A stretch of DNA of 64,000 bases from Aquirickettsiella gammari (lineage in GTDB: Bacteria; Pseudomonadota; Gammaproteobacteria; Diplorickettsiales; Diplorickettsiaceae), in the NCBI GenBank assembly GCA_963701065.1, contig OY969558.1:62001-126000 (forward strand), written 5' to 3'. The position numbers were made by a program, and so were the translations under genes. Below the pieces are notes generated by a model that ran no database searches, was not told the origin of the DNA, and saw only the letters and a program-made list of their open reading frames with translations. Positions 44,144 to 53,604 of the stretch are shown in pieces (the first letter of the stretch is position 1; each line of letters starts with the position of its first letter).

Positions 44144-44944
44144 CTACCCATTGGAGGAATATAAGGTAGATTTTGCGTCTTTAAATAAGGTAAAAAAATT
44201 AGTGCTTGTTTGCTCTGCCACTTTATCTAAAGGAGATTGACGGAGTTCAGCCAAGGTTTCAGCCACATAACGTACATAAGCCGGTTGATTAGGCTTGCCC
44301 CGAAAAGGCATCGGCGCCAGATACGGTGAATCGGTTTCGATCAATAGGCGTTGCAAGGGCAAATGCTGCGCGATAGACTTTAACTCGGTGGCTTTTTTAA
44401 AGCTCAAAATCCCTGAAAATGAAATATAAAAATTCGCTTCAATCGCCGCTTCGGCCATGGCTAAATCCTCGGTGAAACAATGCAGTACACCGCCGACTTG
44501 ATGCGCCCCCTCTTCTTTTAAGATAGCTAAGGTATCCTCCTTAGCCTGCCTCGTATGCACAATTAAGGGTTTATTGACCGCAATGGCAGCCCGTATATGC
44601 TGCCGAAAGCGCGCTTGTTGTTGTGTTTTAGCGGTATTTTCACGGTAATAATCTAGCCCGGTTTCGCCTAAAGCTATCACCTTGGGATGCTGCGCCAGCC
44701 TAATCAGCTCACTGAGTGTCGCTTCTTTCGCCACTCGCTCCGTCGGATGAACACCGACAGAGGCGGAAACATCGGCAAACTGCTCGGCAATCGCTAACAC
44801 GGCTGGAAAATTTTCTAAATCAATACAAACACAAAGAAAATGCCCTACCCCTTGTGCTCTGGCAAAATCCAGCAGCTGATTTAAATCTTTTTGATAATAA
44901 TCTAAATCTAATCGATCCAGATGACAGTGGGAATCAACTAACAT
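44144..44944 (-). CDS. TatD-family metal-dependent hydrolase/DNase (YcfH-like)
   Basis: The 266-aa protein has the TIM-barrel metallohydrolase motifs: VDSHCHLDRLD at the N-terminus, ALGETGLDYY, PLIVHTRQAKEDTLAIL, GVLHCFTE and ETDSPYLAP. These supply the two-metal site. Members act as 3'-5' DNases, some on D-amino acyl-tRNA. It is the last gene of tmk-holB-tatD, with its start inside holB (11-bp overlap), matching the usual gammaproteobacterial order of ycfH after holB. Confidence 0.94.
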   Translation of the reverse strand: MLVDSHCHLDRLDLDYYQKDLNQLLDFARAQGVGHFLCVCIDLENFPAVLAIAEQFADVSASVGVHPTERVAKEATLSELIRLAQHPKVIALGETGLDYYRENTAKTQQQARFRQHIRAAIAVNKPLIVHTRQAKEDTLAILKEEGAHQVGGVLHCFTEDLAMAEAAIEANFYISFSGILSFKKATELKSIAQHLPLQRLLIETDSPYLAPMPFRGKPNQPAYVRYVAETLAELRQSPLDKVAEQTSTNFFTLFKDAKSTLYSSNG

Positions 44945-45920
44945 GCTTTACCCCCCTTAGAGCCCAACAAGAAAAAAGCGCTTCACCCATTAATTGCGCA
45001 TTCAGTGTTACTTTATGGAGATGCGTTTGTAAGGCAATTAAGCTATCAAAATATTCAAATAAAAAAGGGGTTGTTAAGGATTTCGCCAAACGAGACAAAG
45101 CCGGATCCAGTGCGACATATCCACGCAGTAACTGACATTTAATCAGTTCAGTAGTTAAACGCAATAGACTAGTCAACAACTGCCCGACATCGTTTTTTAA
45201 ATAATGGCTCGCACAGGAAACCGGATCGATTTCTTGATGCCATAAAGCCGATAATGTATTCAGTAAATCGATATAAAATTTATAATAGTCACTTTGAGCA
45301 TAAGCCAGCGCCTGTAACGGCGACCCGGCCGATAGCTGATAAAGTTTATCCAGCGCGGTCGATTCAGGTAGCTGCGATGCTAACCAAGGCATAGCCAGCG
45401 CCTTTTGTGGCGGAGAAAATCGAATCACTTGGCAACGGCTACGAATAGTCGGTAACAAGCGTTCTATTTTTTCAGTAATTAAAATAAATAAGACGCGATC
45501 ACTGGGTTCTTCTAAACTTTTTAGTAAGGCGTTACTGGCGGCCAGCAACAAGCTATCAGCTGGATTGATAATAACGATCTTATACGCCGCTTGTGTGGTA
45601 CGGTTCAATTTTTCAATGAGGCTACGTATGGCATCAATCTTAATACCTTGACCTGATTTTTCGGGTGCCAGGTAACCGAGATCCGGATGCGTATTGGCCG
45701 CCACTAAGTCGCAATTTCGACAATGCTGGCAGGCAAAACCCTCTTTTATAGGCTGCTTACACAATAAGGTTTTGGCAAAATGGTCGGCCAATAAAGCCTT
45801 ACCTAAACCCGCTTGACCTAGCAACAATAAGGCATGCGGTAAACGAGCTTCTTGATGCGCCCGATACAATTGCTGCCATTGTTGTCTTTGCCACGGCAAA
45901 GGCGCTAGGTATTTATTCAT
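44934..45920 (-). CDS. holB: DNA polymerase III subunit delta'
   Basis: The 328-aa clamp-loader protein has a Walker A-like LLLGQAGLGKALL and the zinc-binding cluster CKQP...CQHCRNCDLV. It also has the sensor-1-like segment ALLKSLEEPSDRVLFILIT and the arginine-finger motif IRSRCQ. It forms part of the gamma complex that loads the beta clamp. It overlaps tmk by 8 bp and tatD by 11 bp, so the three genes form one operon. A pilZ gene that often follows holB in gammaproteobacteria is missing here. Confidence 0.95.
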   Translation of the reverse strand: MNKYLAPLPWQRQQWQQLYRAHQEARLPHALLLLGQAGLGKALLADHFAKTLLCKQPIKEGFACQHCRNCDLVAANTHPDLGYLAPEKSGQGIKIDAIRSLIEKLNRTTQAAYKIVIINPADSLLLAASNALLKSLEEPSDRVLFILITEKIERLLPTIRSRCQVIRFSPPQKALAMPWLASQLPESTALDKLYQLSAGSPLQALAYAQSDYYKFYIDLLNTLSALWHQEIDPVSCASHYLKNDVGQLLTSLLRLTTELIKCQLLRGYVALDPALSRLAKSLTTPFLFEYFDSLIALQTHLHKVTLNAQLMGEALFSCWALRGVKHVS

Positions 45921-46578
45921 CAGGCTGCACCCATTGCGCTAATAATTTGTCTAATACTTGTTTAATCTGCACTTGCACATCTTTTAAGGAACGGCTGGCA
46001 TCAATAATATGGTAACAATCAGGCATTTGTTTGGCGCGCTCCAGATAGCTCGCGCGAGCTCGAGTAAAAAAATCCTGTTTTTCCGCTTCGATACGATCCA
46101 ATTGTTGACGACTGTGGGTACGACGCAACGCGATATCGACGGGTGCATCCAATAATAATACCGCATTGATTTTTAAGTCTTGCTGTATCCATAGCTGCAA
46201 ACTGCGAATAAAGGCCGGATCGATACCCCTGCCACCACCTTGATAAGCATAACTGGTTTCGGTAAAACGATCACACAATACCCAATCACCGCGTTGCAAG
46301 GCCGGTTTGATCACATAGTGAATATGTTGCGCACGCGCAGCAAAAAATAATAATAATTCAGTCTCTGGAATAATAGTTTCTGGAGCAAAATCAGATCCTA
46401 GCACTAAACTACGTATCGCTTCGGCAAGCGCTGTTCCGCCTGGTTCACGGGTTAACGTTAACGCAATGCCTTTTTTTTGCAGATAATCGCTAATAAATTT
46501 TAACTGCGTCGATTTACCAACTCCTTCTATCCCCTCTAGCGTTACGAAGCGAGCAGCGTGGTCATTTTTCATAGCCAT
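45913..46578 (-). CDS. tmk: Thymidylate kinase
   Basis: The 221-aa P-loop kinase has the Walker A motif EGIEGVGKSTQ, the DR(Y/F) motif CDRFTETSYAYQGGGRG and the lid ARASYLERA. It phosphorylates dTMP to dTDP. The start may be M1 or M3 (MAMKND). It is the first gene of the tmk-holB-tatD operon. It is normally preceded by mltG, but here a divergent plus-strand gene lies between them. Confidence 0.95.
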   Translation of the reverse strand: MAMKNDHAARFVTLEGIEGVGKSTQLKFISDYLQKKGIALTLTREPGGTALAEAIRSLVLGSDFAPETIIPETELLLFFAARAQHIHYVIKPALQRGDWVLCDRFTETSYAYQGGGRGIDPAFIRSLQLWIQQDLKINAVLLLDAPVDIALRRTHSRQQLDRIEAEKQDFFTRARASYLERAKQMPDCYHIIDASRSLKDVQVQIKQVLDKLLAQWVQPDE

Positions 46579-46700
46579 TTTGGAAAGTAGCCTTTGATAA
46601 AGCAGCTATTATACTTGAATTTTAAAAGTTTGTTTTAAGCTAGCGTTAAGAAAACTTAGGTATACTATTCTATCAGGCTCAATTTAGGAGATAGAGAAAT

Positions 46701-49100
46701 ATGCCTAATTACAATCGTGCCTACGACAATAATGAAGAATATTTCGATGATTCAGACAGAGTATCAAGTATACGGCAGGACGCCCTTATAACACAACGCT
46801 TAACAGCAGATAATCTTGATAGCCTGACAGCGGATCGTGATAAGGTAAAAATAGCGCACACGACGATTCTAGGGCGAGCTATCCATCCACTAAGAAAATA
46901 CCTCTCCCGCTTAGTAACCGCACTAAGTAATGCCCTCTATCGCGTAAAAGCAGCCCTATTCCCGTCAGCAAAAAAATCACCCGAAAACAACGTGACGACG
47001 CGCTTCGTAGAACAACGAGAAGATGATCCAGCAAATTACACATCGCGGTCCCGCTATACCGCTGCTAACACAAATGCCGAGCTAATCGATCCTCCTGTCG
47101 AGATTGCCGCCCTACTAAGCCCTAGTGGACTTAATACCAAAGAAAATCTAGCGTTCATCGAAAATCATCCACAGTCTGAGCGCTTGACTGAGGTACTTGG
47201 CAAACTTTTAGCGGCTTATATCCCCCTTGAACAAAGCGACTTTGATGGCCTTATAAAATACCCGCATCTTAGCAAGCTATTTCAAGTCTTAGTAGAGATA
47301 CAGCCCATAAACAATATCGTAGGAAGGAAATCTATTTTAAGAGGGATTTTTGCATTTGAACAAGCTACTTCGATTTCTTTTTTGGCGGAAATATTAGCAA
47401 AGCTTCCGGAGTCTTTAATAAAAACTAATCTTTACGAAAAACTCTTACCTGGTTTTGGCGCCGATGAAGGCAAACTCGATAATCTAAACGCGCTACTAAC
47501 TATACTACAGGATGCTGAATTAACACCGCACTTAAGCCAAGATGACTTCGATGCACTGATAGAAAAATCTAAATCCTATTACTATTCTTTTAATCATTCC
47601 TATGACCCGCATCATTATAATAGTATGAGAGCAATCATTGAGGAACTAAACTCGCTTGAAGATAATAATAATCCCTTGCCCGAGCTAAAGTTAACACAAG
47701 AAAACTTTAATCAACTTATGGAAATGGAATACAAGAAGCTCGAAAACCTAAGCTTGATAGTAAAAAAACTCAATTCGGCTCAGCTATTAACACAAGAAAA
47801 TTTTGATCAACTGTTAAATCTAGGCGATAATCTCCCCGATGATGGTACCCACAACATAATACAATCGAAATTTTACAATTTAAACTTGATAGTAGAAAAA
47901 CTCAGTCGGGTTGTTCTATTGACCCAAGAAAATTTTGATAAGCTATTAAGTCTAGGTGATGATCTTGTATCGGCAACCCAGGCTATTTCCACTGTATTGT
48001 CTGATATTCCGGATCATTTATGGACACCCGTTGTCTTTAATCAACTCATTGAACATAGCCAACAACAGAACCCGCTACCAATTTTGCAAGGATATGTTTT
48101 TGATCTACTAAATGAAGATAATCCTGCAGAAGAATTCGAACGCGCACAAAGCACTCATACCGCGAGTGTTCATCAGAGTGTCTCTGAGTCGGCTCAGCGA
48201 TTAGCAAAGCGTTACCAAGCAAAAATAAAAAATACAGCTGCTCTGGACGAAACTATCGATCAAATAGAAAAATACCTATCCTCGTTAGTGAAAAAATCAC
48301 CAACGAATATCAATCAAGCCGCTCAACGCGCCTTAGTCAGTTTAAAGACAAAATCCTTTACAGATCCCACTTCACAGCTCAGCCTAAAAGAACTATTGGT
48401 GCTAAGCTTCTCTGCTATTAACGACGATGAGCAGCGCATCGGTACGCGAGGAGATGCGTTGGGGCAATTTGTGCAAGGATTATACGAAATTCAACGCGGC
48501 TATAATCTATCCGAAAGCGGGATAGATAAGAAACCGAAGGAACCCGACCTACCTATTTGTCTCCCTGGTGCTTTTAATAAGCTACTGGAAAAATTACAAA
48601 CTATTCATCCCGATGTTGAAATTCGCTTTATTACTAAAGATCTTGCGGCGAAAAAATTACCGACGCTCGTCAATGAGCTCGCCAATGACTATCTATCACA
48701 CTTAGCCAACAACGCAAAAACCGCTAAAGATTTTCTCGGTTTCACCCATTTGATGGATAACCTTAAAAAAGAAGGTGTCGAGCTTATTTTTAATGCCATT
48801 AAGGATAAAGTTACCGAATGTATCTGGGATGAATTTAAAACCGTCTATCCTGATAAGTCAGCGCCTGATTTTATCGAGTTTATTGAGAGCGGCATATATA
48901 CTGAGCTGAAACAATTAAAAGATTTCCAGCCGTTGCTGACTAATTCAATCGCTTATCGCGATTTTTGCTCGCAAATGCTTTATTCACCCCGATTATTTTC
49001 AGCAGCAAAAACTCAAGCATCAGCGACTGAGCAGGAACACCCCTTTAGTCATACAGAGAGCAATTGCAATAAATCACCTAAAAATCTATCAATTATTTAA
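46701..49100 (+). CDS. Large repeat-containing protein of unknown function (effector-like)
   Basis: I do not recognise this 799-aa protein. It is soluble, helical and polar, with no signal peptide or membrane segment. Between about residues 285 and 450 it has imperfect repeats that open with L(T/S)Q(E/D)(N/D)F(D/N)xL: LSQDDFDAL, LTQENFNQL, LTQENFDQL and LTQENFDKL, spaced roughly 40-75 residues apart, each followed by a helical stretch (L.LIV.KL). The C-terminal 250 residues are Lys-rich and helical. It starts with ATG after AGGAG. It sits alone on the plus strand between mltG and tmk, which are normally adjacent. Helical repeats and lineage restriction suggest a host-interaction protein, but that is inference. 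Confidence 0.8.
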   Translation: MPNYNRAYDNNEEYFDDSDRVSSIRQDALITQRLTADNLDSLTADRDKVKIAHTTILGRAIHPLRKYLSRLVTALSNALYRVKAALFPSAKKSPENNVTTRFVEQREDDPANYTSRSRYTAANTNAELIDPPVEIAALLSPSGLNTKENLAFIENHPQSERLTEVLGKLLAAYIPLEQSDFDGLIKYPHLSKLFQVLVEIQPINNIVGRKSILRGIFAFEQATSISFLAEILAKLPESLIKTNLYEKLLPGFGADEGKLDNLNALLTILQDAELTPHLSQDDFDALIEKSKSYYYSFNHSYDPHHYNSMRAIIEELNSLEDNNNPLPELKLTQENFNQLMEMEYKKLENLSLIVKKLNSAQLLTQENFDQLLNLGDNLPDDGTHNIIQSKFYNLNLIVEKLSRVVLLTQENFDKLLSLGDDLVSATQAISTVLSDIPDHLWTPVVFNQLIEHSQQQNPLPILQGYVFDLLNEDNPAEEFERAQSTHTASVHQSVSESAQRLAKRYQAKIKNTAALDETIDQIEKYLSSLVKKSPTNINQAAQRALVSLKTKSFTDPTSQLSLKELLVLSFSAINDDEQRIGTRGDALGQFVQGLYEIQRGYNLSESGIDKKPKEPDLPICLPGAFNKLLEKLQTIHPDVEIRFITKDLAAKKLPTLVNELANDYLSHLANNAKTAKDFLGFTHLMDNLKKEGVELIFNAIKDKVTECIWDEFKTVYPDKSAPDFIEFIESGIYTELKQLKDFQPLLTNSIAYRDFCSQMLYSPRLFSAAKTQASATEQEHPFSHTESNCNKSPKNLSII

Positions 49101-50189
49101 TTGACAAAAAAATGTCCGCATTGACTGACTAACAAACCATAAATTTTGGCAATTTAAGCGGCTACTTTTTTTCTTTAAGTAGGGGTAACGCTGATCGAGT
49201 TGATAAAGTTGTACGGCTAAATTATGTTCGGATAAATTCTGAGAAAATTGGTGACTGCCATCTCCTTTGGCGACAAAATAAAGATTTTGACTCTGATCCG
49301 GATGCAATGCGGCAGTAATCGAGGCTAAACTAGGGCTGGCAATCGGTGTAGGCGGTAAACCTCGACGCGTATAGGTATTATACGGCGTGTCCTTACGCAA
49401 ATCCTCGACAGTCAATTTCCCGCTATAAGCGCTACCTAAACCGTAAATAATACTGGCATCAATCTGTAAAGGAATACCCGCTTGTAAACGTCGCACGATA
49501 ACACCGGCTATCATCGGTCGCTCTTTGGCGATAGCGGTTTCCTTTTCCACCAAAGAAGCAACAATCAAGGCCTGATAGGATTTTTTATAGGGTAAGCCAA
49601 CAGCACGCGTTTTCCAAGCCTGATGTAATTTTTTTTCCAGTAGTCGGTAAGACCATTTTAATAGATCACTGTCCGTGGTCACTAAACTAAAATAATAGGT
49701 CGCCGGATAAAATAAACCTTCTGGATTTTGCGCGGGCAAACCCAGATTCGCTAATACTTGTGCCGCCGAGACGTGACTCAATTGATGTTTAACGTAGGGT
49801 AAAGCATTGAGTGCGGTGATTAGTTGTTGAAACGTCCAACCTTCAACGAGTGTAAAGCGATGATAAATCGCATGACCCGCCAACATTTGATCAAACATTT
49901 GTCCGGGCCTAGTCCCTGGATCAAACAAATACTCACCCGGTTTTAGTTTACTCGTCGCGCCTTTAAAATAAGCCAGTAACAAAAAAAAGCGCGGATGATC
50001 GATATAACCTTGGCTTTGTAAATCCTCTAGTAGACGATGCGCCGATGAACCGGGTTCAAATACGATATGAATGGTTTGTGTTGAACTAAAAGGTGTTTGT
50101 AAAAACTGATAATAATGCTTAACAAAATAAGTTAAAGGGACAACCAGAGCAAGAATGACACACGCAAGGAATGTCAATCTTTTAGGCAT
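49089..50189 (-). CDS. mltG: Endolytic murein transglycosylase (YceG-like)
   Basis: The 366-aa protein has an N-terminal membrane anchor (about 7-25), a LysM-like part with FEPGSSAHRLLEDLQSQG, and the catalytic domain with ASLVEKETAIAKERPMIAGV, where the first Glu of VEKE is the catalytic residue. The YGLGSAYSGKLTVEDL and SPYNTY-like segments are typical. It cuts nascent peptidoglycan strands and limits glycan length at the inner membrane. It follows fabF by 5 bp in the fab operon. Its 3' end overlaps the end of the convergent repeat-protein gene by 12 bp. Confidence 0.94.
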   Translation of the reverse strand: MPKRLTFLACVILALVVPLTYFVKHYYQFLQTPFSSTQTIHIVFEPGSSAHRLLEDLQSQGYIDHPRFFLLLAYFKGATSKLKPGEYLFDPGTRPGQMFDQMLAGHAIYHRFTLVEGWTFQQLITALNALPYVKHQLSHVSAAQVLANLGLPAQNPEGLFYPATYYFSLVTTDSDLLKWSYRLLEKKLHQAWKTRAVGLPYKKSYQALIVASLVEKETAIAKERPMIAGVIVRRLQAGIPLQIDASIIYGLGSAYSGKLTVEDLRKDTPYNTYTRRGLPPTPIASPSLASITAALHPDQSQNLYFVAKGDGSHQFSQNLSEHNLAVQLYQLDQRYPYLKKKSSRLNCQNLWFVSQSMRTFFCQLNN

Positions 50190-50194
50190 AAATT

Positions 50195-51490
50195 TTACAA
50201 TCTCGCAAACAACAATGAGGCATTTGTACCGCCAAAACCAAAAGAATTAGACAGGGCATAATCCATTTTTAATTCTTGTGGGACATTCGGGACAAAATTT
50301 AAACCGCTATAATCATCATCTGGAATATTCAGATCCGGTGGATTACCCGGATTATCGAGATTAATCGTCGGCGGCGCTTTTTGTTCTTTCAACGCTAAAA
50401 TAGTAAAAATAGCCTCGACAGCACCGGCTGCACCGAGCAGATGACCGGTCATCGATTTAGTCGAGCTAATCGCCAATTTTTTCGCATAATCGCCGAACAC
50501 GCGACGAATAGCGCGTAATTCAAGCTGATCACCGAGTGGCGTTGAAGTGGCGTGCGCATTGATATAAGCGACCTTTTCTTTATCTAAATTCGCATCATGT
50601 AAGGTATTCAACATAGCCGCCATCGCACCCTGACCATCCGGGGCTGGGCTGGTCATATGATACGCATCTGCACTCATACCAAAACCAATCAGCTCGGCAT
50701 AAATCGGTGCATTGCGCAGCTTAGCCCGTTCATATTCTTCTAACACTAAGATACCCGCACCATCCCCTAATACAAAGCCATCTCTGCCCTTATCCCAAGG
50801 ACGACTCGCTGCGCTAGGTTCCTTATTGCGATTGGATAAGGCGCGACACGCCGAGAATCCACCCAGGCCTAAGGGTGTCGTCGCCATTTCAGAACCCCCT
50901 ACCACCATGACATCGGCATCGCCATAAAGGATGGTACGCGCCCCTAAACCAATATTATGGGTACCGGTAGTACAGGCGGTGACAACAGCAATATTCGGCC
51001 CTTTTAAGCCATAGCGGATAGAGATTTGACCGGCCAACATATTGGTAATCGCACCGGGGATAAAAAAGGGCGATATTTTACGGGGTCCTCCTTGCTCCAA
51101 ACGACTGTGATTCTCTTCAATAAAAGGCAAACCGCCAATCCCAGAACCTACCGCAACACCAATGCGGTCGGCATTTTTTTCGGTGATTTCCAGCTTGGCA
51201 TCGGCGATTGCTTCGACAGCCGCGGCCAAACCGTATTGAATAAACAAATCCATTTTACGTCCATCTTTAGGCGAGATAGCGTAGTTTTCTGCTTTAAAAT
51301 CCTTAACACTGGCCGAAATTTGGCAAGGAAAAGTAGAGACATCAAATAGGCTGATCGGTGTTACGCCACTTTTACCGGCCAATATCGCTTCCCAAGTGGT
51401 TTTAGTATTAAGGCCTAAAGGTGTCATCATCCCAACACCCGTCACCACGATACGTCGCTTTTTTTTCACCGCTACTTTCGCCTCTTTCAT
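50195..51490 (-). CDS. fabF: 3-oxoacyl-ACP synthase II
   Basis: The 431-aa condensing enzyme has Cys in VVTACTTG, His in NAHATSTPLGD and His in STKSMTGHLLGAAG, so the triad is complete. It elongates acyl-ACP in type II fatty acid synthesis and also handles the C16:1 to C18:1 step. It lies between acpP and mltG, the standard order. The N-terminal extension (MKEAKVAVKKK) is slightly longer than E. coli FabF; a start further in at the RRIVVTGVG segment is also possible. Confidence 0.95.
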   Translation of the reverse strand: MKEAKVAVKKKRRIVVTGVGMMTPLGLNTKTTWEAILAGKSGVTPISLFDVSTFPCQISASVKDFKAENYAISPKDGRKMDLFIQYGLAAAVEAIADAKLEITEKNADRIGVAVGSGIGGLPFIEENHSRLEQGGPRKISPFFIPGAITNMLAGQISIRYGLKGPNIAVVTACTTGTHNIGLGARTILYGDADVMVVGGSEMATTPLGLGGFSACRALSNRNKEPSAASRPWDKGRDGFVLGDGAGILVLEEYERAKLRNAPIYAELIGFGMSADAYHMTSPAPDGQGAMAAMLNTLHDANLDKEKVAYINAHATSTPLGDQLELRAIRRVFGDYAKKLAISSTKSMTGHLLGAAGAVEAIFTILALKEQKAPPTINLDNPGNPPDLNIPDDDYSGLNFVPNVPQELKMDYALSNSFGFGGTNASLLFARL

Positions 51491-51521
51491 GATTACCGTT
51501 TTATCTATTCTAGATTAATCT

Positions 51522-51767
51522 TTATGCTGCTTCTGTGGGATGTTTTTTGATGTAATCCACCGCTTGTTGAATAGTACGAATTTTTTCTGCTTCCTCATCC
51601 GGAATTTCGGTATCAAACTCTTCTTCGAGCGCCATAACCAATTCAACCGTATCCAAAGAATCAGCACCGAGATCATCCACAAAAGAAGCTTCCATGGTTG
51701 CCTCTTCTTCTTTTATATCGAGTTGATCAACCACTACCTTCTTCACACGTTCTTCAATTGTACTCAC
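51522..51767 (-). CDS. acpP: Acyl carrier protein
   Basis: The 81-aa acidic helical protein has the phosphopantetheine attachment motif DDLGADSLDTVELVMALE (Ser in DSL). It carries acyl chains in fatty acid synthesis and should be the target of a phosphopantetheinyl transferase. It lies between fabG and fabF. An AGGAG-type ribosome-binding site precedes the ATG on the minus strand. It differs clearly from the carrier domains of the PKS, which have altered motifs such as GFTS and GFNS. Confidence 0.97.
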   Translation of the reverse strand: MSTIEERVKKVVVDQLDIKEEEATMEASFVDDLGADSLDTVELVMALEEEFDTEIPDEEAEKIRTIQQAVDYIKKHPTEAA

Positions 51768-51892
51768 TACAAATTTCTCCTATTTAAATGTGTCAATAAA
51801 ACCAGTCGCTTAGTTTATTCAATTCTTGTCTGAACGCAAGTCACTTGTTAAATTAAGCCATTTTACTACGGCTTGGTTTCAAGCCGTTTTGT

Positions 51893-52636
51893 TTAATTCA
51901 TATACATTCCACCATTAACATGTAAAGTGAGTCCTGTCACATAATCGGCCCAATCGGAGGCTAAAAACACACAGGCTCGCGCCACATCAATCGCTTGACC
52001 TAAACGTTTTAGCGGAATTTTCTCCAATAAAAATTTTCGCTGCGCCTCATTTAATTGGCGCGTCATATCCGTTTCGATAAATCCAGGAGCCAGCACATTC
52101 ACGGTAATATGGCGTGTTGCCACTTCCTGTGCTAAAGATTTGCTAAAACCAATTAAACCGGCTTTTGCCGCGGCATAATTAGCTTGACCGGGATTTCCAG
52201 TACTCGCAACAACCGAGGCTATGTTAATGATACGTCCAAATTGTGCTTTCAGCATCGGTTTTAAGCATAACTGGGTTAATTTAAAGACCGCATTTAAATT
52301 GGTATTAATAACCGCATCCCACTCCTCAGCCTTCATACGTAATAAAAGATTATCGCGCGTAATACCGGCATTATTCACTAATATATTAGGTAAACCAAAA
52401 TCTTGTAATTCGGCAAATAAACTTTTAATAGAAGCGTCATCGCTTAAATTTAAAACAAAACCCTTTCCCTTTAAACCGTGCGCTTGCAAGCGTTGAGAAA
52501 TGTTTTCGGCGCCGGCCGCTGTGGTTGCCGTAGCCGCAACGAGTGCACCTTGTTCGGCCATGGCCAAAGCAATAGCCGCACCAATACCTCGACTTGCACC
52601 CGTAATCAGTGCCACTTTATTTTCAAGTAAACGCAT
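51893..52636 (-). CDS. fabG: 3-oxoacyl-ACP reductase
   Basis: The 247-aa SDR enzyme has TGASRGIGAAIA for NADPH, NNAGITRD, catalytic Ser in NIASVVA and YAAAKAGLIGFSKSLA (Tyr/Lys), plus the PGFIETDMT segment typical of FabG. It reduces 3-oxoacyl-ACP in each elongation cycle. It follows fabD by 8 bp, and a 125-bp gap separates it from acpP. Confidence 0.96.
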   Translation of the reverse strand: MRLLENKVALITGASRGIGAAIALAMAEQGALVAATATTAAGAENISQRLQAHGLKGKGFVLNLSDDASIKSLFAELQDFGLPNILVNNAGITRDNLLLRMKAEEWDAVINTNLNAVFKLTQLCLKPMLKAQFGRIINIASVVASTGNPGQANYAAAKAGLIGFSKSLAQEVATRHITVNVLAPGFIETDMTRQLNEAQRKFLLEKIPLKRLGQAIDVARACVFLASDWADYVTGLTLHVNGGMYMN

Positions 52637-52644
52637 AAAAATCC

Positions 52645-53574
52645 TTAACCGACTAAGGCATTTTGTAATATTTCCGGATCCTGTATCGACAAGGTCGGAA
52701 TAGCGGTGATACGTTTGTTTAAACCCGCCAATACTTTACCCGGACCACACTCGATAAACTCATCTATCTTTTGTTGTTCCATCCATTGAATAATTTCGAC
52801 CCAACGAACGGGATGATACAGTTGTTTGACTAAGGCTTTTTTTATCCGAATCGGATCATCGGCCATTTCGACATCCGCATTATTGATAATCGGTATTTGT
52901 GGCGCTGAAAAATGTATTGTTTGTAATGTTTCCGCCAAATGTTCCGCCGCCTGCTTCATTAACGCACAATGCGAAGGCACACTAACCGGGATACGTTTAG
53001 CTAATTTAGCACCGGCTTGTTTTGCGTTTGCCACCAACCTATCTACCGCCGCGCTATCACCGGCAACAACGGTTTGTCCTATTGAATTATAATTAGCCGG
53101 CGCTAACACCTGCCCTTCGGCCAGCGAATCGCATAAACTAAGCAATTTGTTGTTTTCTAATCCGACAATGGCCGCCATTGCGCCTTTGCCGACCGGAACC
53201 GCCGCTTGCATGAGTCGTCCTCGTTCTGCAACCAGTCGTACCGCGGTGAGAAAATCCAGCGCGCCCGCACAAACCAAAGCAGAATATTCACCTAAACTGT
53301 GACCGGCCATATACAAGGGTTTTGCTCCCCGTTGCTGTCGCCAAATACGCCATAAAGCCACGCTCGCCGCCAACAAGGCCGGTTGGGTATTTTCGGTTTG
53401 ATTTAAAGCGGCAATCGGACCTTGCTGACACAACTCCCACAGATCAAATTTTAAAACCTGTGAAGCTTGAGCAAAGGTCTCTTGGATTATAGGGTAGTGA
53501 CCCGCAAACTCCGATAACATACCGAGCGTCTGTGAACCTTGACCTGGAAAAATAAAAGCAATTTTTTTAGACAT
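52645..53574 (-). CDS. fabD: Malonyl-CoA:ACP transacylase
   Basis: The 309-aa enzyme has FPGQGSQTLGM, nucleophile motif GHSLGEYSALV and catalytic His in VPSHCALM. It moves malonyl from CoA to ACP for fatty acid synthesis. The genome therefore has two malonyl transferases: this housekeeping copy in the fab operon, and the cluster copy at 22633-23481 that shares the fold but has GAFHS at the His motif. It lies between fabH and fabG. Confidence 0.96.
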   Translation of the reverse strand: MSKKIAFIFPGQGSQTLGMLSEFAGHYPIIQETFAQASQVLKFDLWELCQQGPIAALNQTENTQPALLAASVALWRIWRQQRGAKPLYMAGHSLGEYSALVCAGALDFLTAVRLVAERGRLMQAAVPVGKGAMAAIVGLENNKLLSLCDSLAEGQVLAPANYNSIGQTVVAGDSAAVDRLVANAKQAGAKLAKRIPVSVPSHCALMKQAAEHLAETLQTIHFSAPQIPIINNADVEMADDPIRIKKALVKQLYHPVRWVEIIQWMEQQKIDEFIECGPGKVLAGLNKRITAIPTLSIQDPEILQNALVG

Positions 53575-53604
53575 CGTGACTCATGTAAATTTTAACAAAC
53601 TACT

